This document shows positions 53,837 to 63,509 of a stretch of DNA of 64,000 bases, in pieces. The position numbers and the translations under genes are program-made. The DNA is taken from positions 124,001 through 188,000 of the forward strand of contig NZ_JASHJC010000006.1 of assembly GCF_030733385.1 (NCBI RefSeq). Reading direction: 5' to 3'. The notes beneath the pieces are model-generated. The model was not told the DNA's origin, ran no database searches, and saw only the letters and a program-made list of their open reading frames with translations. Position 1 is the stretch's first letter; each line of letters starts with the position of its first letter. This DNA is from Roseovarius sp. MMSF_3359 (GTDB taxonomy: Bacteria > Pseudomonadota > Alphaproteobacteria > Rhodobacterales > Rhodobacteraceae).

Positions 53837-54963
53837 TGATGGCCGATCTGCCCGCCATCCTCACCGTTCTCGACGATCTCGTGGCCATTCGAACCGTCCC
53901 GGGTGAGAAGAATGCGGAATGGCTGCGGTATGTTTCTGCGCGCCTTGCTGCCATCGGCGCCGAAATCGCGGAGGTGCCGTCACCCGCGGGGGAACGCACC
54001 GGCCTGATCGCCAGTATCGGCCCGGATCGGCCAGGCGGTCTTGTACTGTCGGGTCATTTGGATGTGGTGAGCGCCGACGGGCAGAGCTGGACAAGTGATC
54101 CCTTTCGCCTTCGCCGCACGGAAAACAGGGTCTATGGTCGCGGCACCACCGACATGAAAGGCTTTGTTGCCTGCGCCATTGCGGTATTCGAGGAGGCTGC
54201 GCGCGGCGATCTTTCCCATCCCGTCCATATCGCGCTCTCCGCCGATGAGGAAACCGCCTGCCAGTCTGCCCGGAGCCTTGCGGCGCATATCGCCAAGAAC
54301 CTCCCGCCCCCGCGCGGCGTTCTTGTAGGCGAGCCAACGGCGCTTCGGCCCAGTAACGGCCAGAAAGGATCCTATACCTATGCGGTTGATGTAACCGGTC
54401 GCGCGGCGCATGCCAGCATGCCCGAACTCGGGGTAAGCGCGACGGCGATCGCGGCGCGGTTGATGACATGGATCGAAGACCAATCCGCCAGAGTCTACGG
54501 TCCGGAGACAACGAGCCATTCTGTCGGTGTGGTCGAGGGAGGTACCGCCAGCAACATCATCGCGGGGCATTGCCGGTTCGAATGGGACATCCGCCTCGCG
54601 GCAGGAGACCGGCTCGACCAGATTGAGCAGGCGTTTCACACCGAAGTCGAGCGTCTTCTGGTGCCGCACAGGGAGAACGCAGCCGAAGTTGATGTGCGGT
54701 TGCAACAGACGGCGGATTTCCCCGGTTTCCTGACCGCGCCCGACCATCCTTTCGTAAAGGAATGCCTGATGGCGTCCGATGCGGGTGACCCTCAAGCCTT
54801 CCCGGCCGGAAGCGAAGGGGGCATCTATTCTGCGGCTGGCCTGCCGGTGGTCATCATGGGGCCTGGCGACCTTGCCCAGGCCCACATTGCCGATGAATTC
54901 CTTGAGATCGAGCAGCTTGAAAGTTGCGCGGTGCAACTGCGGCGGCTCATGGGGATGCAATAG
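53836..54963 (+). CDS. M20 family metallo-amidohydrolase (ArgE/DapE-like)
   Basis: This 375-residue enzyme has the M20 catalytic elements: SGHLDVVSADGQ (metal His/Asp), GRGTTDMKGF, SADEETAC with the base Glu, and AGSEGG-type C-terminal residues (PAGSEGGIY). A lid domain occurs at residues 170-290. It resembles acetylornithine deacetylase, which removes acyl groups from amino acids. It overlaps the Rieske gene by one base and converges with the GMC gene by 17 bases. Confidence 0.88.
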   Translation: MMADLPAILTVLDDLVAIRTVPGEKNAEWLRYVSARLAAIGAEIAEVPSPAGERTGLIASIGPDRPGGLVLSGHLDVVSADGQSWTSDPFRLRRTENRVYGRGTTDMKGFVACAIAVFEEAARGDLSHPVHIALSADEETACQSARSLAAHIAKNLPPPRGVLVGEPTALRPSNGQKGSYTYAVDVTGRAAHASMPELGVSATAIAARLMTWIEDQSARVYGPETTSHSVGVVEGGTASNIIAGHCRFEWDIRLAAGDRLDQIEQAFHTEVERLLVPHRENAAEVDVRLQQTADFPGFLTAPDHPFVKECLMASDAGDPQAFPAGSEGGIYSAAGLPVVIMGPGDLAQAHIADEFLEIEQLESCAVQLRRLMGMQ

Positions 54964-56653
54964 GTGACTGGTCCGCCACACGGTCGCGGCGAATGCGGGA
55001 TGCTTCCTGGCGCATCGGCGCAAGCTGCGGTGCATTTCGGATGAAATCCGCAGCTCTCGCCGCGATCATCATTGTCGGGGCATTGAGATTGGCGCTTGTG
55101 ATCTCCGGCAGAGCCGAGGCATCCACCACGCGCAGGCCCTCTATCCCCCGGACGCGAAATTGGTCATCCACCACCGCCAATTCGTCATGCCCCATGCGGC
55201 AGGTGCAGGACGGGTGAAACGCGGTTTCCACCCTCTCGCGCAGCATGGCTTCGATTTCCTCATTCGTTCGGCAATCGGCGCCCGGGGTCATCTCGGCTCC
55301 CCGAAACGCATCGAAGGCGGGTTGCGCCACAAGATCGCGTGCGCGCGCCACACCTTCCCGCATCTCGCGCAGGTCATCGGCATCGGCCAGGTAGTTGAAA
55401 TGCAACCTCGGTGCCCCCTGCGGGTTGGCCGGATCAAGCGCGATGTGCCCCGTGGTGCGCGGCCTTGCGTGATCGACATTGACGGAAAACGCCTGGTTGA
55501 CGGTGATCCGGTCCCCGTCAACGGTAAATCCCAAGGGGCCAAAATGGTATTGCAGGTTGGGATAGGCGATGTCGTGATTGCCGCGGATAAGGCCGCCGGC
55601 TTCCCATATGTTTGATGTGGCGATGCCGCGGCCGGTCAACGCCCATTGCACCCCCGCAGCCGCCTTGACGAGCGGGTTGCCGATCCGGTGAAAAGCGAGG
55701 GGTTTTCGGCAGGCAAATTGTAGTTTGATCTTCGCGTGGTCGCGCAGGTTCTGACCGACACCGGGCAGGTCGGTGGCAACAGGGATACCGCATTCACGCA
55801 GGTGATCTGCCGGGCCGATCCCGGACAGCATGAGTAGATGAGGAGAGTTGATTGCGCCACCGCACAGGATGACCTCTCGGGTTGCCCTTGCGACCCGGCG
55901 TTCGCCGCGCTGGTCGAATATGACGCCCTCGGCCCGGTGCGCGTGAATTTCCAGAGCTAGGACCTCTGCCCCGGTCTCCAGGGTAAGGTTCGACCGCCTC
56001 AAAGCCGGCTTGAGAAAGGCAGTTGCCGCACTGCATCTGCGGCTGCGGCTCTTGGTGGCATCATACCGCGCGACACCTTCGGGGTGCTGCCCGTTCAGGT
56101 CGTCACTTGACCCTTGTCCTGCCTGCTTTCCGGCTTCAAGAAAGGCGTCATAGAGCGGATCGTGGGTATCTGTCCGCGTGACTTGCAACGGGCCGGAACC
56201 GCCCCGCCACTCATCCCCGCCGCGGCTATAGCTTTCAGCGGCTTTGAAATACGGAAGGCAATCGGCATAACCCCAGCCCGTCAGACCATGATCGCGTTCC
56301 CACCGATCGAAATCATCCGGGTGGCCCCGCATGTAGACCATCGAATTGATCGCCGAAGAACCGCCCACAACCCGTCCGCGTGGGGCCGGGACGCGGCGGC
56401 CATTCAGCCCCGGTTCAGGTTGCGATACATAGTTCCAATTGATGCGCCGGTCGCGGAAAGCGCGGTAGACGCCGGCTGGAACATGTATCATGAGATTTCG
56501 ATCCGGCGGTCCGGCTTCGAGAAGCAGCACGGAAACCGACGGGTCGCGGCTGAGTGCTTCGGCAACGACACACCCCGCCGACCCGGCACCAATGATGATA
56601 AAATCATGATCGCCCTGTTTCGTCATGTCCCCGGCATCTGGCTGCTGTGACAT
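54947..56653 (-). CDS. GMC family FAD-dependent oxidoreductase (choline/alcohol dehydrogenase-like)
   Basis: This protein of about 568 residues has the N-terminal FAD motif DFIIIGAGSAGCVVAEAL and VVGGSSAINSMVYMRGHP. The C-terminal catalytic His lies in HPSCTCRMGHD. It oxidises a primary alcohol, as choline dehydrogenase (BetA) does. ATG 56653 or 56626 may be the start. Its convergent end overlaps the M20 gene. Confidence 0.88.
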   Translation of the reverse strand: MSQQPDAGDMTKQGDHDFIIIGAGSAGCVVAEALSRDPSVSVLLLEAGPPDRNLMIHVPAGVYRAFRDRRINWNYVSQPEPGLNGRRVPAPRGRVVGGSSAINSMVYMRGHPDDFDRWERDHGLTGWGYADCLPYFKAAESYSRGGDEWRGGSGPLQVTRTDTHDPLYDAFLEAGKQAGQGSSDDLNGQHPEGVARYDATKSRSRRCSAATAFLKPALRRSNLTLETGAEVLALEIHAHRAEGVIFDQRGERRVARATREVILCGGAINSPHLLMLSGIGPADHLRECGIPVATDLPGVGQNLRDHAKIKLQFACRKPLAFHRIGNPLVKAAAGVQWALTGRGIATSNIWEAGGLIRGNHDIAYPNLQYHFGPLGFTVDGDRITVNQAFSVNVDHARPRTTGHIALDPANPQGAPRLHFNYLADADDLREMREGVARARDLVAQPAFDAFRGAEMTPGADCRTNEEIEAMLRERVETAFHPSCTCRMGHDELAVVDDQFRVRGIEGLRVVDASALPEITSANLNAPTMMIAARAADFIRNAPQLAPMRQEASRIRRDRVADQSPIASP

Positions 56654-56785
56654 GACCAAGTTCCACAGAATGCCCCCGGAAGTCCATTGCCGGTCAAAGA
56701 CCCGGATCACCGATGACATCTCTCACGGGCGGTTTGCAATGCCATTCGCCGGATCAGGCGTAGCCCAAAGAAGGACCTTCGGAGC

Positions 56786-57241
56786 TTATCCGGACCTCAG
56801 CACATTGACCGAGCATTCGGCGTGACGCACCACCCGCGCGGTCGTTGGCCCGATCAGGTAGTCGGCGAGCGACGGGCGATGCGCGCCCATCACGATCTGT
56901 GTTGCGCCGATTTTCTCTGCCACTTTGAGGATTTCCTCATAGGCCGTCCCGTGCCGCGCCACGGTCTTGACCTTCATGCCGCTTGGCGTGTGTTCCGCGA
57001 CGATTTCGTTCAGCCGCTCAAGCGCCTCCTTCACGATCCCCTTGAGGTCATAGTCCTCAGAGCCACCCATTTCGCCGCGTATGGCATAGCGAAAATCAAG
57101 CCCGGACAGAATGTCGGGGACCACCGTCATCACCGTCATTTCGCCATCGCGCGCCTTGGCCTGCATCACGCCTTCCTTGATCACCTTCAATCCGGTTTCC
57201 TGGTCCGCGAGGTCGATTGGAACAAGTATCTTATCTGTCAT
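56786..57241 (-). CDS. Universal stress protein (UspA family)
   Basis: This 151-residue protein begins DKILVPIDLADQETG and ends with GAHRPSLADYLIGPTTARVVRHAECSVNVL, an ATP-loop-like region. Usp genes often accompany compatible-solute transporters; here the binding-protein fusion and BCCT carrier are on the same strand just upstream. Its gene lies 21 bases from the fusion gene's end. Confidence 0.9.
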   Translation of the reverse strand: MTDKILVPIDLADQETGLKVIKEGVMQAKARDGEMTVMTVVPDILSGLDFRYAIRGEMGGSEDYDLKGIVKEALERLNEIVAEHTPSGMKVKTVARHGTAYEEILKVAEKIGATQIVMGAHRPSLADYLIGPTTARVVRHAECSVNVLRSG

Positions 57242-57262
57242 TTTCAGCCTGCCTTTCGTGAC

Positions 57263-59116
57263 TCAGCGAACTTCACGGCGTGTGTAGAGCCAGAATACCC
57301 ACACGAACATTAGAACAAGAAGAACATTCAGGATCGACACGTCCGCGGACGGGTTCATCGCCGCAGGTGGTTCCGGAAGTGCGGGCGCAAAGGCCGCGGC
57401 AATCGGCAGCACGGGGTCGATGATCCCGCCATCGGACACACCGCCTGCCAGCGCCTGAACCGTGCTTGTGGGTACCGGTTTCAGGCTGGGCGCTGCCGTG
57501 GCACCGGGCCCCTGTTCACCGATGGTCGTGGCCGCCGCAGCGGGGGCGGGACCGGCAAGGACCACCTGGCTCGACAATGTTTCGATGGCGGTGAATTGCA
57601 GCGCATAGGTGCCGCCGGGGATACGGGTCTGGCGCAGGAACGGGTATTTCACGAGGTTGCCGCCATCGGTCCATCCGGTGATCGGCAAAAGCTTCAACCC
57701 GGCGCCGTCAAAGGCATTCTCGACCACATCCAGCCCAAGCGGACCGGAGATCAGCGCGACCTGACCCGCATCGGCAATCGCCGCGATCAGCTCTGCGGCG
57801 CTGGCCGCATCCGTCGCAACCAACTCCGCATTCAGGCCAAGTGCGTCCTTCAGGATCATGCCCAGCTGATGGGTCGATGACCCTTCGGGGCCGACGATCA
57901 GTGCCGATGCTTCCTGGAGCGATTTCGGGGCATCCCCGTCCGTTGTCGCAACGAAGTGCAGGACGTTGGTTCCCACCGCTGCGACGCTTTCGAACTGATC
58001 GAGGCGGCGCGGTGCGGGACCAGAGATATCAAAGAAACGCTCGGCCCCCACCATGGCGAGCCGTGCATTGCCGCTGGCCACTTCTGCCAGGGGGTCGTTG
58101 CTTGCTTCGATGGCGACCTCGCGCCCGACAAAGGCCCGCCTGACCGCCCTGAGCGATGTACCCGCATGGGCGCTGTCGGTCAGCACGGCGGATGTCGCGA
58201 TCAGAAGCGGATCCTCGGCCTCGACGGCCCCGGATGAAATCAGCCCCAGGCGCGCAAGGGCATCCCGGGCCACGGCATCCGGCGCCCGCCCCTCCAGGTC
58301 GACCTTCCGGTTAAGCGCCTGCATCTCGGCCTCGGAAAACTTGCCGCCGAGCGCGTCCAGCGCGCCGCCCAACTCGGGGAATTCGGACAGCGACGACATG
58401 CGCACGATGGGCGCCAGTTCATAAACCGGGAAGAAGGTCAGGTTGTCTTCGAGCAAGGTCAGGCCGTAATCCGCGATCTGGCCATCGGTGGTGTAGACCT
58501 CGATCACGTCCACCTTTTCGTCCAGCAGCATGTCATAAAGCTGCCCGCGATCCTCGAGCGGCACCTGCTCCACACTCCCGAATTCAAATCCGTAGCGTTG
58601 AACCATCGGGTTGAGACCATCAAGCGGGCGATCATCGAAGTCGTCTTCGATGCCCAGTGAGACCTCCGACGAACGGGCTGCGAGATCTGTCATGGTGGTC
58701 AGTCCAAGCTCTTCGGCCCGGTCCGGCAACATGGCCAGCCCGTAATTGTTGGCAAAGCCCACCCGTTCGCGCCAAGAGATCCCCAGGGGTTCGAACACCT
58801 CCTTCACCCGCGCGGTGGCCTCATCGCCATCGGCCAAGGGGCTTTGGCCCAGCATGACCAACCCGGTGCCATTGTACTCCGGATAGGCGTCGATATCCCC
58901 GCGTTTCAACGCTTCGAGAATGGCGGGGGTGTTTTCGTATTCGACAACCCCTTCCACCGGCAATCCCTGCTCGGTCGCAATCGCGGCCATCATGTGCGCA
59001 AGAACCCGGCTTTCGCCAAAACTCTTCGAGCCGATGCGGATGGCGCTTTCCTCTTCCGAACATCCCGCCAGCAGGACCACCGCGGCGAGAACTGAAATGA
59101 ATGTCGATTTGAACAT
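57263..59116 (-). CDS. OpuAC-like plus TAXI-like binding-domain protein with C-terminal membrane helix
   Basis: This 617-residue protein has a lipoprotein signal ending LLAGC (Cys19). Residues about 25-300 form an OpuAC-type quaternary-amine binding domain (IRIGSKSFGESRVLAHMMAA, DAYPEYNGTGLVML). Residues about 305-525 resemble a TAXI TRAP receptor (VGPEGSSTHQLGMILKDALGL, LVKYPFLRQTRIPGGTYALQ). An Ala/Pro-rich linker follows, then a final membrane helix (ILNVLLVLMFVWVFWLYTRREVR). The two-domain order and membrane anchor are unusual. It ends 21 bases before the Usp gene and lies 27 bases after the BCCT gene, so it may deliver ligand to that carrier. Confidence 0.85.
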   Translation of the reverse strand: MFKSTFISVLAAVVLLAGCSEEESAIRIGSKSFGESRVLAHMMAAIATEQGLPVEGVVEYENTPAILEALKRGDIDAYPEYNGTGLVMLGQSPLADGDEATARVKEVFEPLGISWRERVGFANNYGLAMLPDRAEELGLTTMTDLAARSSEVSLGIEDDFDDRPLDGLNPMVQRYGFEFGSVEQVPLEDRGQLYDMLLDEKVDVIEVYTTDGQIADYGLTLLEDNLTFFPVYELAPIVRMSSLSEFPELGGALDALGGKFSEAEMQALNRKVDLEGRAPDAVARDALARLGLISSGAVEAEDPLLIATSAVLTDSAHAGTSLRAVRRAFVGREVAIEASNDPLAEVASGNARLAMVGAERFFDISGPAPRRLDQFESVAAVGTNVLHFVATTDGDAPKSLQEASALIVGPEGSSTHQLGMILKDALGLNAELVATDAASAAELIAAIADAGQVALISGPLGLDVVENAFDGAGLKLLPITGWTDGGNLVKYPFLRQTRIPGGTYALQFTAIETLSSQVVLAGPAPAAAATTIGEQGPGATAAPSLKPVPTSTVQALAGGVSDGGIIDPVLPIAAAFAPALPEPPAAMNPSADVSILNVLLVLMFVWVFWLYTRREVR

Positions 59117-59143
59117 GGGTCTCTCCTTTCTCTGCGGTTGGTG

Positions 59144-60709
59144 TCAGGCGCTGCCTTCGGCGGCGATTTCAGGGTTTCGGCCTTCGGTTTCACCCTCGGC
59201 CTCGATCACTTCGGGCTCTGCGACCTCCTTTCGGATTTCCCGCATGAAGCCCACGATCTGCAGCAGGACAATCACGGCAAAGGGAATGGCCCCCGTGATC
59301 GCCATGGCCTTGGCCACCTGCACCGATTCCGTGACCAGCGTCGAGAATGTCAGAACCGCGATCAGGATGCCCCAGATCATCTTTTGAATGACCGGCGGGT
59401 TCAGGTTTCCGTCGGTTGTCATCATCGACAGAACGAAGGTGCCCGAATCCGCCGAGGTCACCAGGAAGATGAAGAGCAGGACAGCGGCCAGACCGGCCAG
59501 CAACGCGCCGCCGGGGAAGTAACCCAGGAAGGCAAAGAGCGCGGCAAAGACATCTTCGAAAATGATCTCTTTCAGGCCGCCACCGCCGAACATCTCGATA
59601 TAGAAGCCCGCACCGCCAAAGGCTGCGAACCAGAGCATTGAGAACATGGTGGGCACCAGGACGACGCCAAAGACGAATTCCCGGATCGTGCGCCCGCGCG
59701 AGATGCGGGCGACAAAAATGCCGATGAAGGGCCCCCAGGCCAGCCACCAGATCAGGTAGGTCAGCGTCCAGCCGGAGGTCCATCCCGTCAGCCCCTCGAA
59801 CGGGTAGAGCGTGAAGGACTTGGTGATGATCGCGCTGAAATACTGGCCGATGGAATCGACGAACGTCTCCATGATGAACTGCGTGGGTCCGGCGAAGATC
59901 ACCAGAAGCATGATGGCCACGGTCAGCACCATGTTGAGGTTCGACAGGATCTTGATCCCCTTGTCGACGCCGGTCGTGGCCGAGAGCATGTAGCAGACGA
60001 AGAGCGCCGCAAGGATGATCATCGACATGGTGTTGTTCTGCGGCGTGTCGAACGCGTAGAACATGCCCGAGCGCACGGCGAGCGCGCCCATGGCGAGCGA
60101 TCCGGCCAGGCCGAACACCACCGACAGGACACCCAGGATATCCGCGGCCTTGCCGACGTTTTCGCCTGCCTTGCCCTTGAACACATGTTTGATGGGCGTC
60201 GATATCATCGAGGGTTCATTGCGCCGGAAGGTGAAATAGGCAATCACCAGCGCGCAGCAGCCGTAGATCGACCAGGCGTGCAGCCCCCAGTGCAGGTTGG
60301 TGATGACCAAGGCCTCGCGCGCCGCTTCCGCGGTTTCGCCTTCCATGCCCGGGGGCGAGACGAAATGGTACATCGGCTCCGCCGCGCCCCAGACCAGAAG
60401 GCCCGAGCCCATACCGCCCGCAAACAGCATCGCGATCCACGACGCGGTGTCGAATTCCGGTTCCTCGTCGTCTTTGCCCAGCCGGATGTTGCCGTAAGGC
60501 CCGAAGGCCATGTAGCCGCCAAGCAGTAGAAAGCCCGAGCACATGGCAAGCCACATCCATCCCGCCCCGTTGAGCAGGTAGCTGGTGAAGGCCTGCGCCG
60601 AGCCTGTCATGCTGTTGGGGCTGATCACCCCCCAGACGCCGATGGCGAGGCACAAAACCATCGCGACGATGAAGACCGTGTTAAAGGACGCACCTTTGAA
60701 ATTTGACAT
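59144..60709 (-). CDS. BCCT family betaine/carnitine/choline-type transporter
   Basis: This 521-residue carrier has about twelve membrane helices and the BCCT signatures NLHWGLHAWSIYGCCALVIAYF and WWLAWGPFIGIFVARISRGRT. ATG 60709 follows GGTGGGAAA. It is the first gene of the unit with the fusion binding protein and Usp. BCCT proteins take up betaine-type trimethylammonium solutes using Na+ or H+. A Pro residue pattern for cation type cannot be read with certainty. Confidence 0.92.
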   Translation of the reverse strand: MSNFKGASFNTVFIVAMVLCLAIGVWGVISPNSMTGSAQAFTSYLLNGAGWMWLAMCSGFLLLGGYMAFGPYGNIRLGKDDEEPEFDTASWIAMLFAGGMGSGLLVWGAAEPMYHFVSPPGMEGETAEAAREALVITNLHWGLHAWSIYGCCALVIAYFTFRRNEPSMISTPIKHVFKGKAGENVGKAADILGVLSVVFGLAGSLAMGALAVRSGMFYAFDTPQNNTMSMIILAALFVCYMLSATTGVDKGIKILSNLNMVLTVAIMLLVIFAGPTQFIMETFVDSIGQYFSAIITKSFTLYPFEGLTGWTSGWTLTYLIWWLAWGPFIGIFVARISRGRTIREFVFGVVLVPTMFSMLWFAAFGGAGFYIEMFGGGGLKEIIFEDVFAALFAFLGYFPGGALLAGLAAVLLFIFLVTSADSGTFVLSMMTTDGNLNPPVIQKMIWGILIAVLTFSTLVTESVQVAKAMAITGAIPFAVIVLLQIVGFMREIRKEVAEPEVIEAEGETEGRNPEIAAEGSA

Positions 60710-61179
60710 TTTCCCACCCTGTTTTTCCCGCAAGGCGCGTAATCCGCCCTTTACAGGCGTCCATCGGATGTCGATTTTCTTCACAAATCAAGGTTGACAG
60801 CGGCGAAAAAACTCAGCGAATCGTTGTATTCTTGGCGATTTCCCGCCCACGCTGCTTTCGTGTGCTTGATCCCGAGGCGGTTGGCTTGATTGCCCTTGAT
60901 ACGGTGCAAGATCGCAAGGCGCAGCCTATGGGAGACATGCGGAGAAAGGTGGCTTGTTGCCAGGTCGCCGCATAGACGCAGCCTTTGTGTCAACGTCGAA
61001 GGTAACGGAAGGCCGACGTTTTGGGGCACGGCAAATCCGTGTGCGGTCGACCGTGACGGGCACAATGGGCTTTTGGCAGAAAACGAGGGTGAATTGGCAT
61101 ATCTGCCAGGCACATCCCTTGTAAAACGGTTCTCAATGCGGAGCCGCAGCTCTCATCATTCTTACCAAAGGTCGATGTC
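60710..61179. other. 470-base gap with a stem-loop and no recognised gene
   Basis: This region separates the BCCT gene from the DJ-1 gene. An inverted repeat AACGTCG (60992-60998) with CGACGTT (61014-61020) could form a stem. The open frames across it have no ribosome site or motif. The BCCT promoter and the DJ-1 promoter must lie here. Confidence 0.3.
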
Positions 61180-61791
61180 ATGAAGAAACTAGCCGCACTT
61201 GTCTTCCCCGGTTTCCAGACGCTGGATTTGCAGGGGCCCCTGGAAATGCTGGGAGATCATGATGAAGGATCTGTCGACATCAAGATCATCGCTGAGACCC
61301 TAGAACCTGTACCCAGCTACCATGGCACCAGGATCTTGCCCGACAGAACCCTCGCAGATGGAACAGATTACGATCTTCTTCTCATTCCTGGCGGTGACAG
61401 CGCACCGCTTGATCCGGTCAATCAGGCCATCAATGCCTGGATCGTCGAGACCTCCAAAAACGCCGAATATGTGATGGCGGTCTGTACCGGTACGGTTCTG
61501 TTGGCCACGACCGGCCTGCTGGATGGGCGCAGGGCGACAACCAACAAGAAGGATTTCCTGGCGACCATCCATCACGGGCCGAATGTCGAATGGGTGAAAG
61601 AGGCCAGGTGGGTCGAAGATGGCAAGTTTATCACCTCGTCGGGTGTTTCAGCCGGCATGGATATGAGCCTTGCGGTCATGGAGAAACTGTTCGGTCACAA
61701 GGCTGCCTATGAGATCGCGCGAGGGTGTGAGTATGAATGGCACCAGGATTGCAACTGGGATCCCTTCGCCAAGCTCGCCGGGTTGGTTTGA
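61180..61791 (+). CDS. DJ-1/PfpI family protein (isonitrile hydratase-like)
   Basis: This 203-residue protein has the DJ-1 fold: AALVFPGFQTLDLQGPLEML near the start and the nucleophile elbow MAVCTGTVLLATTGLLDG with C102. It is in the class I glutamine-amidotransferase group with GlxA regulators and isonitrile hydratases. A GlxA-type regulator with the same domain lies 700 bases downstream. Substrate unknown. Confidence 0.88.
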   Translation: MKKLAALVFPGFQTLDLQGPLEMLGDHDEGSVDIKIIAETLEPVPSYHGTRILPDRTLADGTDYDLLLIPGGDSAPLDPVNQAINAWIVETSKNAEYVMAVCTGTVLLATTGLLDGRRATTNKKDFLATIHHGPNVEWVKEARWVEDGKFITSSGVSAGMDMSLAVMEKLFGHKAAYEIARGCEYEWHQDCNWDPFAKLAGLV

Positions 61792-61863
61792 GATCATCGG
61801 AGTTTTGGGCCGATTGCCCGCGATGGTGCGAGAGATGTGCCAGTTGACCCGTAGGAAAGAGAC

Positions 61864-62421
61864 ATGATGCAGACCGACAAAACAGCCCCAAAACTGGCGC
61901 TCTATACGTTCGGCCTCTTCATTGAGGATGATGACCATCCCGCTAATGATAGCTTTTGGGAGCTGAATGACCGCATCTTTGCGATCGTTGACCTCTGCAA
62001 CGGGTTGATTGCGCGCTCTGGATATGCGGACGAGGACGGCCCCGAAAGCTGGGGCCGCGAAGTCTATCCGCATTTCGCCCATGAATACGGAAGAGATACC
62101 GCACCCTCCACGCTGTCCCTCTGGGAGAGCATCGAGGCCGCAATGGCGTTCGTGTATTCGGGATTGCATGCAGAGGCTTTGAAGCGCGGGCGCGAGTGGA
62201 ACATCAAACCGTCATGGCCGCCTTACGCTGCGTGGTGGTGGCCGCATGAAGCGCCTCCGGAGTGGTCCGATGCCGTGCAGTTGCACAAGCGCCTTCATGA
62301 CAATGGCCCGTCCCCCAAGGTGTTCAACTTCAAGTCGCCGTTTGGACCGCATGGCGAAAAAATTGCTTTGGACCGGAAAGAGATCAGAAGATTATCAAAC
62401 CTGAATGCACAGCGGATCTAG
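61864..62421 (+). CDS. DUF3291-like protein
   Basis: This 185-residue protein begins LALYTFGLFIEDDDHPANDSFWELNDRIFAIVDLCNG and contains WPPYAAWWWPHEAPPEWSDAVQLHKRLHDNGPSP. These blocks, spaced as in DUF3291 proteins, suggest a ferredoxin-like dimeric barrel. It lies between the DJ-1 gene and the regulator and may be part of the same response. ATG 61864 or 61867. Role unknown. Confidence 0.75.
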   Translation: MMQTDKTAPKLALYTFGLFIEDDDHPANDSFWELNDRIFAIVDLCNGLIARSGYADEDGPESWGREVYPHFAHEYGRDTAPSTLSLWESIEAAMAFVYSGLHAEALKRGREWNIKPSWPPYAAWWWPHEAPPEWSDAVQLHKRLHDNGPSPKVFNFKSPFGPHGEKIALDRKEIRRLSNLNAQRI

Positions 62422-62492
62422 AATGCCTGTTTGTCCTTGGCCCGCTTCACCTAAGATGCCCTGACAGTGCTTTGCCAACCAGAACCGACGCC

Positions 62493-63509
62493 ATGACACG
62501 AAATCCCTCTCATCAACCTGACACATCCGGGACACCCTTGGAGGTCGTGTTCGTCATCTACCCGGACATTTCCCTTTTGGACCTCGCGGGCCCGCTACAG
62601 ACGATCACCTGGGCGAAGGAGCACGGGACGGATCGCCTTGGATACCAATCGACCATCGTCTCGCTTGGGGGCGGGCAGGTGCCAAGTGACACGCTTATCG
62701 CCGTTGATACCCAACCGATGGCGGCGTTGAGCGGGAAACATATCGACACCTTGATCGTCGTGGGGGGAGACGGCGTTTATGCCGCGATCAAGGACAGCTC
62801 TTTCCTGGATGCCGTGTCGGCGTTGGCGGCCCGATCGGATCGTGTCTGCGCGGTGTGTTCCGGCGCGTTGGTTCTGGCGGGGTTGGGGTTGCTCGATGGT
62901 CGGCGCGCCGTGACCCATTGGGAAGACAGCGACAACCTGGCGACCATGTTTCCGGATGTTCTGCTGGAAGAGGACCCGATCTACATCAAGGACGGTCATA
63001 TCTGGACCTCGGCCGGTGTGACCGCGGGAACGGACATGGCCCTTGCGATCGTCGCCGAAGACCTGGGGCGCGAGGCGGCCCTTGCACGGGCCCAGGCGCT
63101 GGTCACCTACATGGTACGCCCCGGCGGCCAGTCGCAGTTCAGCCGGGTTCTGGAACGCCAGAGGCTTGAAACCGCATCACGGTTCGAAGACCTTCACAGG
63201 TGGATACGCGCAAACCTGCGGAAAGACCTGCGGGTTGAAGAGCTTGCCGGATTTGAAAACATGAGTGTTCGAAGTTTCTACCGCCTCTACACCGACACGA
63301 TGGGACGCACCCCCGCGAAGGCCGTCGAGATGCTCAGGATGGAAGCGGCGCGGGAAATGCTGGAGACAAGCGGCACCGGCATCAAATCGGTCGCGCTGCG
63401 CTGCGGGTTTGGGGATGAGGAACGCATGCGGCGGGCCTTTGTCCGGCTTCTCGGCGTGGCCCCGAGCGAATACCGCGCAAGGTTCCGATTGGCAGAGGGC
63501 GTTGGATAG
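62493..63509 (+). CDS. GlxA family AraC-type regulator with DJ-1 domain
   Basis: This 338-residue protein has an N-terminal DJ-1/PfpI domain (VVFVIYPDISLLDLAGPLQTITW, VCAVCSGALVLAGLGLLDGRRA) and a C-terminal AraC HTH (LRVEELAGFENMSVRSFYRLYTDTMGRTPAKAVEMLRMEAAREML, then SVALRCGFGDEERMRRAFVRLLGVAPSEYR). It probably senses a small molecule and controls the neighbouring DJ-1 and DUF3291 genes. ATG 62493 is preferred to a TTG at 62472. Confidence 0.9.
   Translation: MTRNPSHQPDTSGTPLEVVFVIYPDISLLDLAGPLQTITWAKEHGTDRLGYQSTIVSLGGGQVPSDTLIAVDTQPMAALSGKHIDTLIVVGGDGVYAAIKDSSFLDAVSALAARSDRVCAVCSGALVLAGLGLLDGRRAVTHWEDSDNLATMFPDVLLEEDPIYIKDGHIWTSAGVTAGTDMALAIVAEDLGREAALARAQALVTYMVRPGGQSQFSRVLERQRLETASRFEDLHRWIRANLRKDLRVEELAGFENMSVRSFYRLYTDTMGRTPAKAVEMLRMEAAREMLETSGTGIKSVALRCGFGDEERMRRAFVRLLGVAPSEYRARFRLAEGVG

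Noticed and set aside
60781..61113. 110-residue minus-strand frame before the DJ-1 gene
   Set aside because: No motif, no ribosome site and unlikely composition.
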